The notes below the pieces were generated by a model. It was not told where the DNA came from, made no database searches, and saw only the letters and a program-made list of their open reading frames with translations. The position numbers and the translations under genes are program-made. A DNA stretch of 64,000 nucleotides from an uncultured Caldilineaceae bacterium (GTDB taxonomy: Bacteria > Chloroflexota > Anaerolineae > Caldilineales > Caldilineaceae): NCBI GenBank assembly GCA_951813625.1, contig CATOTS010000039.1, positions 1 through 64,000 on the forward strand. The letters are read 5' to 3'. Of this stretch, positions 46,111 through 55,029 are shown one piece after another. Positions within the stretch are counted from its first letter, which is position 1; the number at the start of each line of letters is the position of its first letter.

Positions 46111-46938
46111 ATGAGCTACAGTTCACCTCGCCCCCCTCATTCAGGGGCGCATTCGCAAGATTCCGCCTCCGATGGCGGCCAGGCTGATGGGCCGGCCTCT
46201 TCCGAGCAGCATGCTTCCGATTCAGGCAGTTCACACGCGCTCGCCCCTCACCGGCGCCGGATGCTGGCGGCCAGGCCGGAAGTTATTATCGAGATCCCGC
46301 CGCCCGTCAAAAAGGGGCGGCGATTTGTCTGGCTCAGCGCGGCGATCGTTCCTCTGATCATCACGGTGGTCGCGCTCTCGGCCCTGGCGATTCGCTCCCA
46401 GCGCCTTACCAATGTCGGGCAGGAAGCAACGATTGAGGCGCTGGTCAAGTTGCGTCTGGCGCAGGAGCGCGCCAGCAGCCCACAACAGGAGATCAGCGCC
46501 GCGCTCGAGGCAACTGTCGAGGCCCGCGTCGCCATTCGTCTTGAAGAGGAGCGCGCCGCCCTGGCGGAACAGGCCGCCGCGACCGCACCCGCCGCCAGTG
46601 GACTGGCAGCAAGCGCCCCCGCCACTGCCGCCACTGCCGCCGCGCCGTCCGTTCCCGACACATCCGCGCTCTTCTATGGCGAGGCTTCGGTCGCCTTGAA
46701 TCTCCGCAAAGGCCCCGGCCAGAAATACGACTCGCAGGAACTGGTTCCCGCCGGAACGCAGCTGCAACTGCTTGGCCGCACCGTCGACAGCGGCTGGTTC
46801 TTCGTATCCAAGACCGGCGGTACAGCCCCGGACGAGACCGGATGGGTGGCCGCCTGGCTCGTCACCATCCCCGAAGACGGAGACCCCCTGCGCCTGGCTG
46901 TCGTCTCTCCTGCTTCGCCCTCGACGCCGAGCGAGTAG
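46111..46938 (+). CDS. Single-pass membrane protein with C-terminal SH3 domain
   Basis: A 275-residue protein. Residues 1-70 are Ser/His/Pro-rich and cytoplasmic; a membrane segment follows the Arg/Lys-rich KKGRR (SAAIVPLIITVVALSALAI, ~73-92). An external coiled-coil-like stretch rich in Ala, Glu and Arg (with repeated ATIEALVKLRL/ATVEARVAIRL) leads to an Ala/Pro linker. The C-terminal bacterial SH3 domain is VALNLRKGPGQKYDSQELVPAG... TGWVAAWLV. Such proteins bind or sense the cell wall. No operon partner. Confidence 0.82.
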   Translation: MSYSSPRPPHSGAHSQDSASDGGQADGPASSEQHASDSGSSHALAPHRRRMLAARPEVIIEIPPPVKKGRRFVWLSAAIVPLIITVVALSALAIRSQRLTNVGQEATIEALVKLRLAQERASSPQQEISAALEATVEARVAIRLEEERAALAEQAAATAPAASGLAASAPATAATAAAPSVPDTSALFYGEASVALNLRKGPGQKYDSQELVPAGTQLQLLGRTVDSGWFFVSKTGGTAPDETGWVAAWLVTIPEDGDPLRLAVVSPASPSTPSE

Positions 46939-46980
46939 CAGACTAAAACCGTTTGCGCGCGCCGCCGCCTCGGCACCCTA

Positions 46981-47031
46981 CAGCTCCAGTTCCAGCTCCA
47001 GCTACAGTTTCAGCTACAGTTACAGCCCCAG
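46981..47031. repeat. CAGYTN hexamer tandem repeat over the 3' end of the oxidoreductase gene
   Basis: Nine consecutive 6-bp units (CAGCTC, CAGTTC, CAGCTC, CAGCTA, CAGTTT, CAGCTA, CAGTTA, CAGCCC, CAGGGC). The stop codon of the Gfo/Idh/MocA gene (47020-47022) lies inside it. Confidence 0.75.
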
Positions 47032-48291
47032 GGCCTCGTCGATCTCCTCCTGGTAGCGCCGCACCGCGCCCGACAGCAGCTCATCCATCTCGACCGCCCG
47101 CCCGATCGCGGCCGATTCGTACGCGCCCAGAATCGCCGCGACCGCGATCATCCCGTCACGGCCGTCCACCTCGGGCGCGCGTCCCTGCAACACGGCCTCG
47201 CCGAAGTCGTGATACTCGATCGCCAGCAGCTTGGCGTCCAGCGCATATTCCGCATGCTTACCGCCCGTCAGCTCATAGACCACGCCATCGGCGCCGAACA
47301 GCCGCGCCGTGATCTCGTTCAGCGAAAAGTCGGGCAGCAGGCCGAGGATCTCCTTGCCGTGCAGCTCTTTCCCCTCCAGCCGCAGCCGCACCGACCCGCC
47401 CGAGCGGTCGCGGGGCACGTCGAGCGCGCCCCAGCGTCCGTGAACGCTGCGTTCAAACCGTCTGCTGCCCCTGCCGCCGCCGACGTGGCTGAACTGCACC
47501 GTCGCCCCCGACGCCATCGCATACTGCGCCAGGATCGAGTCCTCTCCTGTTGCTTCAACTGTTTCCGGGTAGGTCGGCGTCTGCTCGCGGTAGGAGATCA
47601 ACGGGTGCTCGTCGGCCACCGGCCGCCGCCGCACCGGCTCCACGATCAGCCCCCGCCCGAAGATGCGCTGGTATTCGCCCAGATAGTAGCGGATGATGTC
47701 GGCGTAGTGGACGCCCATGTCGAGGCCGATCGCGCCCTTCTCCTTCAGATGCCGCCACGGCGTCGCCGACATTATATCGCCGCCGCCCAGCGACGTCTGG
47801 ACCATCAGAAACGGGTCGCCCAGCAGCCCGGCGTCGATCACCGCGCGCACCATCCGGTTTACCGGATCGCGCCGGTAGTTCTCCGCCGTCGCCAGCACCG
47901 TTCCGCTCTGCGCGGCCGCGTCGATGATGCGCCGGCACGCGCGGACCGTGATCCCCAGCGGCTTCTCCACCAGCGTGTGCTTGCCCGCGGCCAGCGCGGC
48001 CGTCGCGATCACGTGGTGGCTCGAGCCGTCGGTCACAACGTCGACCGCCGCAATGTCCGGGTGCGCCAGCATTTGTTCCAGATCGGTGAAGACCAGCGGC
48101 CGGCGCCCAAACAGGCGCTCGACCTCTCCAGCCACCCGCTGCGCGTTGTCGCGGTTGATGTCGCAGACCGCCATCAACTCCACATTCGACAGCCCGGTCT
48201 CCTCCAGCACGTGATACGCGATCGTGTGGCGATGCCCCATCCCGCCGCAACCGACGATGCAGACAGGGACGCGTTCATTGCTCTGGCTCAT
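47020..48291 (-). CDS. Gfo/Idh/MocA family oxidoreductase
   Basis: A 423-residue NAD(P)-dependent sugar/inositol dehydrogenase-like enzyme. The Rossmann motif is VCIVGCGGMGHRHTIAYH, the cofactor-proximal catalytic Lys is in HTLVEKPLGIT, and MGVHYADIIRYYLG holds the active-site Asp/His pair. Next upstream gene on the strand is a ThDP-dependent enzyme about 110 bp away, followed by a D-2-hydroxyacid dehydrogenase, suggesting a catabolic set for a sugar acid or polyol. The substrate is not identifiable. Confidence 0.9.
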   Translation of the reverse strand: MSQSNERVPVCIVGCGGMGHRHTIAYHVLEETGLSNVELMAVCDINRDNAQRVAGEVERLFGRRPLVFTDLEQMLAHPDIAAVDVVTDGSSHHVIATAALAAGKHTLVEKPLGITVRACRRIIDAAAQSGTVLATAENYRRDPVNRMVRAVIDAGLLGDPFLMVQTSLGGGDIMSATPWRHLKEKGAIGLDMGVHYADIIRYYLGEYQRIFGRGLIVEPVRRRPVADEHPLISYREQTPTYPETVEATGEDSILAQYAMASGATVQFSHVGGGRGSRRFERSVHGRWGALDVPRDRSGGSVRLRLEGKELHGKEILGLLPDFSLNEITARLFGADGVVYELTGGKHAEYALDAKLLAIEYHDFGEAVLQGRAPEVDGRDGMIAVAAILGAYESAAIGRAVEMDELLSGAVRRYQEEIDEALGL

Positions 48292-48399
48292 TGCTCGCAG
48301 TCCGCCCCTTTTTGCGAATTTTCAACCTTTAGCGAACCCCCGCGCACGCGGCAGCCACCAAATAACTGAAAACCGAGAACCGAAAACGAAAAGCTGACT

Positions 48400-50034
48400 C
48401 TACATAAGGCGCGAGATCTCGTTCTCCTTCGCCGTGATGAACTCCAGCAGCGCCGGCACCCCTTCCTGCGTCTTCTGGATGCCGCGCTGGATGGCGGGGA
48501 TAATCTGGTCCGGCGTCTCGATCCGTTCGCCGTAGCCGCCGAACGCCTCCGCCATCTTGGCGTAGTTGCCCGAAATGTCGGTCGAGCCGTACTTCTCCTG
48601 CGAGATCGGCATGATTGGGATCTCGATCGCCATCGAGAAGTTGTTGAACAGCACCGACAGAATCGGGATGCGCTCGCGCACCGCGGTCTCGAAGTCCATG
48701 CCGGTGAAGCCGATGGCTGCGTCGCCCCACACATTGATGCACAGCTTGTCCGGGCACGCCAGCTTTGCGCCCATTGCCAGCCCCAATCCGTAGCCCAGCT
48801 GCGTCGTCTTGCCCCAGCCGATGTAGGAGAGCGGCGTGATCGACTTCCAGAACGGCGATAGCTGGTCGCGCGGGCTGCCGGCATCGTGCGTGATGATCGT
48901 ATTCGCCACATCGACAGAGGCGTACAGGTCGCGGATTACCCGGTAGGGCGAGAGCGGCGTCGCGTCGCTGTCGGTCTTGGCTGCCCATTCCGCCTCCCAC
49001 TTTCCGTTGGTCGCCGCGATCTCGGCGGCAACACCGGCCTGGCGGCCGCGCGGCGCCCCGCCCAGCCGCGCGGACACAGCGTCGATCAGGGCGCGCAGCG
49101 TAAGGTCAGCGTCCCCGATCAGTGCGTGATCGGCGGCGACATCCTTGTTGATGTCGGCCGGGTCCAGCGTGGCGTGGATGATCGTCTTGCCCGCCGGCAT
49201 GCGCACGCCGAAGTTGGTGAAGCTGAAACTGCAGCCGATGCCGAAGATCAGGTCGGCGTTGTTGAAAAAGTCGGCCACTGCCTGCGTGTGCGAGCGGTTG
49301 GCCGAGCCGAGGCTCAGCGGATGCGTCTCCGGGAACGCGCTCTTGCCGTTCAGCGTCGTCGTAACGGGGGACTCCAGCAGTTCCGCCAGTTCTTTCAGCG
49401 CGTCCCAGGCCTTGGCGTAATGTACGCCCTGCCCTGCGTAGATCACCGGCCGCTCCGCCGCCACCAGCATATCGGCCGCCCGTTCCACGTCCGCCGGGTC
49501 CGGCCCGTAGCGCACGCGCTGCACCGGCTCGTATTCGAACTCTTCTATCTCGGCATCGGTGATGTCGCCGGGGATTTCGACCAGCGCCGGCCGCGGCCGT
49601 CCGTTGCGCACGGCCGAATAGGCCCGCCGGATCGCGGCGGCCGTCATTTCGGGCGTCGTCAACTGTTCGCTCGACTTCGTGACCGAGGCGTAGCTCTGGG
49701 CTGAATTGAAGTTTGGCTGCACCTGGTTGATCGCCCGCGGATAGCCGCCGGGCAGTACGATGATCGGCGCCGAATCGCCGAATGCCTGCGCGACGCCGCC
49801 GAATGCGTTCTCCGAACCGGGGCCGGACTGCATGCTGAAGACGCCGATCTTCTCGCCCGAGCTCAAACGGCTGATGGCGTCGGCCATGTGCAGCCCGATG
49901 CGCTCCTGCCGCACAATCACCGTGCGAATGTCCAGCTCGGCGGCGGATTCAATCAGAGAATTTACCGGATAGGCGAAAAGGATTTCGGTGCCCTCTTTCT
50001 TCAGACATTGGGCGATCGCGTCAACGACTTTCAT
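48400..50034 (-). CDS. ThDP-dependent enzyme (acetolactate synthase/benzoylformate decarboxylase-like)
   Basis: A 544-residue thiamine diphosphate enzyme. The N-terminal PYR domain has the catalytic Glu in VIVRQERIGLHMADA; the middle domain has PVIYAGQGVHYAKAW; the C-terminal PP domain has the ThDP/Mg motif as INVWGDAAIGFTGMDFETA ending IPILSVLFNNFSM. The motif is GDA...NN where most family members have GDG. Members of this group decarboxylate or carboligate 2-oxo acids. Between an oxidoreductase and a D-2-hydroxyacid dehydrogenase it probably acts on a 2-oxo acid intermediate. Confidence 0.9.
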   Translation of the reverse strand: MKVVDAIAQCLKKEGTEILFAYPVNSLIESAAELDIRTVIVRQERIGLHMADAISRLSSGEKIGVFSMQSGPGSENAFGGVAQAFGDSAPIIVLPGGYPRAINQVQPNFNSAQSYASVTKSSEQLTTPEMTAAAIRRAYSAVRNGRPRPALVEIPGDITDAEIEEFEYEPVQRVRYGPDPADVERAADMLVAAERPVIYAGQGVHYAKAWDALKELAELLESPVTTTLNGKSAFPETHPLSLGSANRSHTQAVADFFNNADLIFGIGCSFSFTNFGVRMPAGKTIIHATLDPADINKDVAADHALIGDADLTLRALIDAVSARLGGAPRGRQAGVAAEIAATNGKWEAEWAAKTDSDATPLSPYRVIRDLYASVDVANTIITHDAGSPRDQLSPFWKSITPLSYIGWGKTTQLGYGLGLAMGAKLACPDKLCINVWGDAAIGFTGMDFETAVRERIPILSVLFNNFSMAIEIPIMPISQEKYGSTDISGNYAKMAEAFGGYGERIETPDQIIPAIQRGIQKTQEGVPALLEFITAKENEISRLM

Positions 50035-50142
50035 GCTTCTCTCCTTGCGATGTTTTCAGTTGATGCTTTCTGGTTCTCGGCAAGACCGCGGCTTTCGGTC
50101 CCCGGCAGCGCCGGAAATCCAGGAACGCGAAACTCGTATCTG

Positions 50143-51093
50143 CTAGTAGCCGAGGTTGACACTGACGGTATTGTGCAGCGGTTCGCCGTTCAGGTAGCGC
50201 TTCAGGTTCTCTCTGAGAATGCGTGTGACATTGGCGCTGGTCTGGTCGGAGCCTGGCGAACAGTGGGGAGAGAGGAACAGATTGGGCGCATCCCACAGTG
50301 GATCGTCGGCCGGCAGTGGTTCGGTTGCCGCCACATCCAGCGCGGCGCCGGCCAGCTTGCCCTCCTCCAGCATCCGGATCAGCGTCGGTTCATCGAAGGT
50401 GCCCCCGCGCGAAATGACGATGAAAAAGGCCTCTGGCTTCATCAGCGCCAGCTCCTGCGGACCCACCATGCCCCGTGTCTCCGGCGTGATTGGGACGGTC
50501 ACGACCACAACGTCCGACTCCCGCATCAGGGCCGGCATTCCGTCCAGCAGCTGCAGGTCGGAGACGTAGTCCGGCTTTTCGACGGCATGCGCGTCGACGG
50601 CGATGACGTCCATCTCGAAGGCTGCGGCCCGTTTGGCGATGTGCCGGCCGATATGCCCCAGGCCGATGATGCCCATCTTCAGGCCGGCGAGGCCGAACAG
50701 CGGCTTATCAGGCGGGTTCTTCCACTCATGGCGTTTCTGCGCCTCGTAAATGCTGTCGAAGCCGCGCGCGATGAAGACAAGCATGCCCATCGTGTGCTCG
50801 GCGATCGTGCTCGCATGCGCGCCGCGCGTATTGCACACCGTTATCTCCCGCTCCGCCAGCTCCGGCGCGTTGCGCATCCATTCCACGCCTGCGCTCGCCG
50901 ACTGGATATAGCGCAGGTTGGGCGCAGCTTGAATCTGGCTGCTGTTCAACGGTCCGTAGGCGACTTCAGCGTCGGCCGCGTTCGCGGCAATCTCTTCTGC
51001 CGTTTCGGCGAAGACAAACTCCACCTGCGGAAACTCCTCCTGGAAAAGCTGCGCAAAGCGTTCGACCCACCGCGCTGTCATCAGAACTTTCAT
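50143..51093 (-). CDS. D-2-hydroxyacid dehydrogenase
   Basis: A 316-residue NAD(P)-dependent enzyme of the glycerate/hydroxypyruvate reductase family. The Rossmann motif is LKMGIIGLGHIGRHIAKRAA, catalytic Arg in FIVISRGGTFDE, Glu in ALDVAATEPLPADDPLW and His in LFLSPHCSPGS (SPH rather than TPH). ATG 51093 (MKVLMTARW) has GGAG about seven bases upstream; a second ATG at 51108 is weaker. It would reduce a 2-oxo acid made by the neighbouring ThDP enzyme or the reverse. Confidence 0.9.
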   Translation of the reverse strand: MKVLMTARWVERFAQLFQEEFPQVEFVFAETAEEIAANAADAEVAYGPLNSSQIQAAPNLRYIQSASAGVEWMRNAPELAEREITVCNTRGAHASTIAEHTMGMLVFIARGFDSIYEAQKRHEWKNPPDKPLFGLAGLKMGIIGLGHIGRHIAKRAAAFEMDVIAVDAHAVEKPDYVSDLQLLDGMPALMRESDVVVVTVPITPETRGMVGPQELALMKPEAFFIVISRGGTFDEPTLIRMLEEGKLAGAALDVAATEPLPADDPLWDAPNLFLSPHCSPGSDQTSANVTRILRENLKRYLNGEPLHNTVSVNLGY

Positions 51094-52162
51094 TGTGCGC
51101 TCCGTCATTTCTTTGTGCTGTGTTTGGTGTGTATGTGGGATGGGGATTTTGACTGCTGAATGCGTCTACGGCGCGACTGCAGGCAGAGAATTGGCGCTGT
51201 CGGTATTTCCTTCCGCATTGCGGTCATTTTCTGGAGTACGGCAGTTGCGCGTCAATTTTCATTATACACTAGAACAGCAGACGGGCTGCACAGGGCAATC
51301 GCATCTAAATATGTGACCGACTCCGCCGGGATTTCGAACTGAAGGATGTGAACATAAGTTGGAATCGGTGTCAGTCTGCCAAACAGTAACGGAAATTCGT
51401 CACAGCAAAGGCTGTCAGTCGTCAATTTCAGTCAGCTTCTTATCCTGGGAACCACCACTTTTGCAATTCTGCTTTGGATCCCTTTTGATACCATGACTTT
51501 TGGCAGGAGCCGCATCCTGGGATTTCAGTCGCCTCACCCTTGAAGGCGGCGTGCGAAGGCACTTGGTTTCAATCGGGTGGCTTCCGGTTTCCAAGCAGCT
51601 TCCCTTGTAAGACCCAGCGCTTCGACGTTCTCAACCTGGCGGGACCGTCCTGGTTCTCACGGCCGTTGGGCGCAGGATTTGCGTGTTTGCGGACCTGAGA
51701 CGGCGGTCGTCTGGCTCCACTGTCTGCTGGATGCGAAGTCCTCTCGTTTTGGCAGAATACGTCGACTCATGTCGACCAATATCCACCAATATAGCCCAAT
51801 GTCGTCCAATTTTTTTCTTGTAGGAGGGGTGTCGGGCACCGGGACTGGCGGTAATTCGGGCAGAATTGGGCGGTTTGAACTGCATGTCATTTGCAGCGTA
51901 GCGTACAGAGTAGCAAGTATTTGGGGCATCTGCTTTTTGGCGCGAGATGGGCCGGCTCGGTTGGGCAGTTTTGCATGATGTTGACAGCGTAGCATGGTCG
52001 GAGCGCTCTTGCACTGTATATCGCCTTGTTTTGCCTTCTTTCGTCATGAGCCGGTCGTTTAGGCGGTTCATCAGGGTGTGCTGCCGGGCTGGCGGCGGCT
52101 GTGTTTTTGTGATGTGAGGTCAGACAAGGTTGTCAGGTGTCTCAAGCGATTGTTTTGTGCCT

Positions 52163-52212
52163 CCGAAGTCGGGTGAAGTCGGGTGAAGTCCGGTGAAGTC
52201 CGGTCAGGTCGG
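52163..52212 (+). repeat. Short tandem decamer repeat
   Basis: About five units of GTGAAGTCSG (TCGGGTGAAGTCGGGTGAAG and so on) with the last units diverging to CAGGTCGGGTCG. Confidence 0.75.
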
Positions 52213-52484
52213 GTCGATCCAGTTTTTTGCAGGCCGATTCTGGCTGGAATCCCTTGGTTGAATTGGCATGGTCATGACAGCGTAGCACGGTTTCGGTTCT
52301 CTTGCCCGGAGTTGCGCGAAATTGGGTTGGGCGGCGCCTGCGATGTTGTTTCTTCTGTCATTGCCGGCGCATGTCGCGCCGGACATGGTCCTACTATAGC
52401 GGGCGCGGCTGGCTCTTGCACGCGATCCTGGTTTTTCAGTCCATTTTCGATGCTTTGACCCGATTCAGATGCAATTGCCCTGCT

Positions 52485-52520
52485 TAATCCACGAATTTGC
52501 ACGAATCTCCACGAAGAACG
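52485..52520 (+). repeat. CACGAATTTGCACGAATC word repeat, copy 6
   Basis: TAATCCACGAATTTGCACGA, then ATCTCCACGAAGAACG: nearly identical to copy 2 at 19510. Confidence 0.9.
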
Positions 52521-52674
52521 GCTAACTGCAGGGGACAGGGGACAGGGATTGGGGGTCAGGAACTGCGGGGGGAGGCGCCTGGCGGTCGAGCGCGCGATCG
52601 GCCGGGGACGCGCATACACGGCCGTGTAGGCACGCGGCGCGTTGGCGACACGCTGGAATGGCGCAGGCACGGTG

Positions 52675-52802
52675 GCGGGGCGACGGGCCGCCGGTTGCGC
52701 AGGGCTGCATTAGAGCCCACACCTGGCGGGAGGGGGGGGTGTCAGGGGGGCGTTGCGGGGGGAGTCCCCCCGCACAAGGGAGGGCCGCAGGCCCGACCGT
52801 CC
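52675..52802 (-). repeat. Double-hairpin dispersed repeat, copy E (extended)
   Basis: Inverted long form matching copies A and B, including CCGGTTGCGCAGGGCTGCAT, CCCACACCTGGCGGGAGG and the complete two-hairpin core (52742-52802). Confidence 0.9.
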
Positions 52803-52917
52803 AGAACTGCGGTGGCCAGTTGTCAGTGGCCAGTTGCCAGGAACAGACGGGGGCGGGGGACAGCGGGCGGTGACGGGCGCCTTGTTTCGAGCACGGCGCG
52901 GCGCGGGAGGGGGGGTG

Positions 52918-52978
52918 TCAGGGGGGCGTTGCGGGGGGAGTCCCCCCGCACAAGGGAGGGCCGCAGGCCCGACCGTCC
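52918..52978 (-). repeat. Double-hairpin dispersed repeat, copy F
   Basis: Inverted core copy 176 bp after the core of copy E, close to the 179-bp spacing of copies A and B. Confidence 0.9.
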
Positions 52979-53218
52979 AAAACGGCAGAGGCCAGTTGTC
53001 AGTTGTCAGTGGCCAGTTGCCAGGAACTGCCGGGCGTGGTGGACAGTGGACCGGCCATGACTCCGTGGCTACCCGGGGCAAGGCAAGGGAATTTGTGCCC
53101 CGATTTTGGACTGCACCCGACAATGCCGCGCGTTTTGGCAATCAACAGCGCATCCCCAACGGGATTGGCGGATTTTGGGGCTCAATCGGGCGTGTGCTAT
53201 AGTTGACGATTAGCGTAT

Positions 53219-53293
<75 letters not shown>

Positions 53294-53551
53294 TTGGCGG
53301 CGCCAAAGCGTTGCGGCGGCCAATTTGTGACAGGAAAGCTGCGTTTCAAGGAGCAACTGGCAGCAGATTGAACTTTTCTCTTCGGGCTGACGTCTTAGCT
53401 GGAGAGCATACGGGTTTTCGTCTCTACCGAACACACCGCACCGGACCGATGCGTGCAGGTTTGTTCGGTATATTTCTGTCGACATTGCACGTTCAGCGTT
53501 GAACGGTTGCGTAGAACCAGTTTCGAAGGTGATCAGTTCAGGAGGAAGAAA

Positions 53552-54877
53552 ATGCGTAGTACCCGGTTGGTTATGGGATTGGTCGTTCTATTGGCAGCTG
53601 CCGTAGTGCTGGCCGGCTGTCACTATAAGCTCCCCCCGCATCCGACAATGGAGCGCTACGGCCCCGACGCGGGCCGGCAAGTCTCCAAGGCGGACCGCGC
53701 GGGCTACACCGTGCATATGGTCGAGAGGGCCCTGCGCCACTATAAGGCCAAAGGCCGAGAGGCGACGGTTGCCTACTACAATTCTCCGGAGAGCGTCGAC
53801 GGCGAATGGTACGTCTTCATCGCAGATGAAAACAAAGACTTAATCGCCCACCCCAACCCGGTTTATGTGGGCGCGAACTTGGGAGACTCTACGGGCGTCG
53901 ATATCACCGGTTACCGCCATGGTGATGTCATAGCCAGCGCCACCGAGGACGGCATCTGGGTCGATTACATCTTCACCAATCTTGTTTCAGGAAATCTTGA
54001 GTACAAGCACACGTGGGCCGTCAAGCACGATGGTCTGATCTTCTCCTCCGGCTGGTATCAGGTTCTCCCTGATCTCTCGCAGCGCGCGCCCACCAAAGCG
54101 GACCGCTCCGGCTACACTGTCGCCATGGTGGAGCAGGCTCTGCAGCGTTATGAGGCTGAAGGCCGGGAGGCCACGGTCGCCTACTACAATACGCCCGAAA
54201 GCGTTGACGGCGAGTGGTACGTCTTCATCTTTGACGAAAGTGATCAGTTGATCGCCCATGCCAATCCCGACCTGATCGGCATGGATCTGAAGGGCGATCT
54301 CGGTGTTGACGTCACCGGCTACCGCTTTGGCGACCTTATGCTCACCGCCACCGAGGACGGCCTGTGGGTTGACTATCTCTTCCAGAACCTTGCCACCGGC
54401 AACCAGGAGTACAAACATTCCTGGGCCGTTCGTCACGACGGCCTGATCTTCGGCTCCGGCTGGTATCAGGTGATGCCCAGCCTGGCTGTGGCCGTCACCA
54501 AGGCCCAACCGGCTGAATACACCGTCGCCACCGTCGACCGCGCGCTGCGCTACTACAAGGCGCATGGCCGCGAAGAGGCCGTCGCCTTTTACAACACGCC
54601 CGAGAGCGTCGACGGAGAGTGGTATGTTTTCATCATTGATGAGGATGATCGCGTTATCTCCAACGCCAACCCGGATCTGATCGGCCAGGACTTGAAGGGC
54701 GATTTGGGGGTCGATGCCAGCGGTCATCGCTACAGTGACGTGATGCTCGGCGCGACCGAGGACGGCCTGTGGGTCCCCTATGTCTTCAACAATCCTGCCA
54801 CCGGCGAGGAACAGACCAAACACTCGTGGGTCGTGCGCCACGATGGAGTACTCATCGGCTCGGGCTGGTATGAATAG
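53552..54877 (+). CDS. Lipoprotein with three tandem Cache-like sensor repeats
   Basis: A 441-residue lipoprotein. GGAGGAAG stands 4-11 bases before ATG 53552. The signal is VMGLVVLLAAAVVLAGC, giving a lipidated Cys at residue 23. Three repeats of about 130 residues follow (~45-180, ~182-315, ~317-441). Each holds a helix with Y(T/K)V..V..AL..Y.A.GRE, then VAYYN(S/T)PESVDGEWYVFI, then YRxxDxxxxATEDGxWV, (Y/H)(K)HTWAV(K/R)HDGL and GSGWY, the pattern of single Cache (Cache_2-like) domains. These bind small ligands outside the membrane, normally as part of kinases or chemoreceptors. Here they form a stand-alone protein with no signalling domain. Confidence 0.85.
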   Translation: MRSTRLVMGLVVLLAAAVVLAGCHYKLPPHPTMERYGPDAGRQVSKADRAGYTVHMVERALRHYKAKGREATVAYYNSPESVDGEWYVFIADENKDLIAHPNPVYVGANLGDSTGVDITGYRHGDVIASATEDGIWVDYIFTNLVSGNLEYKHTWAVKHDGLIFSSGWYQVLPDLSQRAPTKADRSGYTVAMVEQALQRYEAEGREATVAYYNTPESVDGEWYVFIFDESDQLIAHANPDLIGMDLKGDLGVDVTGYRFGDLMLTATEDGLWVDYLFQNLATGNQEYKHSWAVRHDGLIFGSGWYQVMPSLAVAVTKAQPAEYTVATVDRALRYYKAHGREEAVAFYNTPESVDGEWYVFIIDEDDRVISNANPDLIGQDLKGDLGVDASGHRYSDVMLGATEDGLWVPYVFNNPATGEEQTKHSWVVRHDGVLIGSGWYE

Positions 54878-54913
54878 GCCGAAATACCGGTGACAGGCCA
54901 GCAGCTTGACAGG

Positions 54914-54943
54914 GGCGCTCGATCGGGCGCCCTTGTTGTTCTA
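54914..54943 (+). terminator. Probable intrinsic terminator of the Cache lipoprotein gene
   Basis: GGGCGC, 8-base loop, GCGCCC, then TTGTTGTTCT. The stem is short but GC-rich and lies 37 bp after the stop. A 12-bp tandem repeat (GCGATCACAGGT-like, four units, 54947-54994) follows. Confidence 0.5.
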
Positions 54944-55029
54944 TTGCGATCACAGGTGCGACTACAGGCGCGATCACAGGTGCGCTCACAGGGCGAATTC
55001 GTGCAACCAACCGTTTCGACAGGTGTGCC

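Larger units (their letters stand above)
51094..53218. other. 2.1-kb repeat-rich intergenic region, no gene supported
   Basis: The left half (51110-52000) is less GC-rich with no credible gene. GACAGCGTAGCA(T/C)GG occurs at about 51981 and 52274. A GTGAAGTCSG decamer is repeated around 52163-52210. The right half carries a CACGAATTTGC word (52485), copies E and F of the double-hairpin element (both inverted) and CCAGTTGTCAGTGGCCAGTT words. Frames across it are repeat artefacts. Confidence 0.65.

Noticed and set aside
47209..48369. 386-codon plus-strand frame
   Set aside because: His/Arg-rich shadow of the Gfo/Idh/MocA oxidoreductase.
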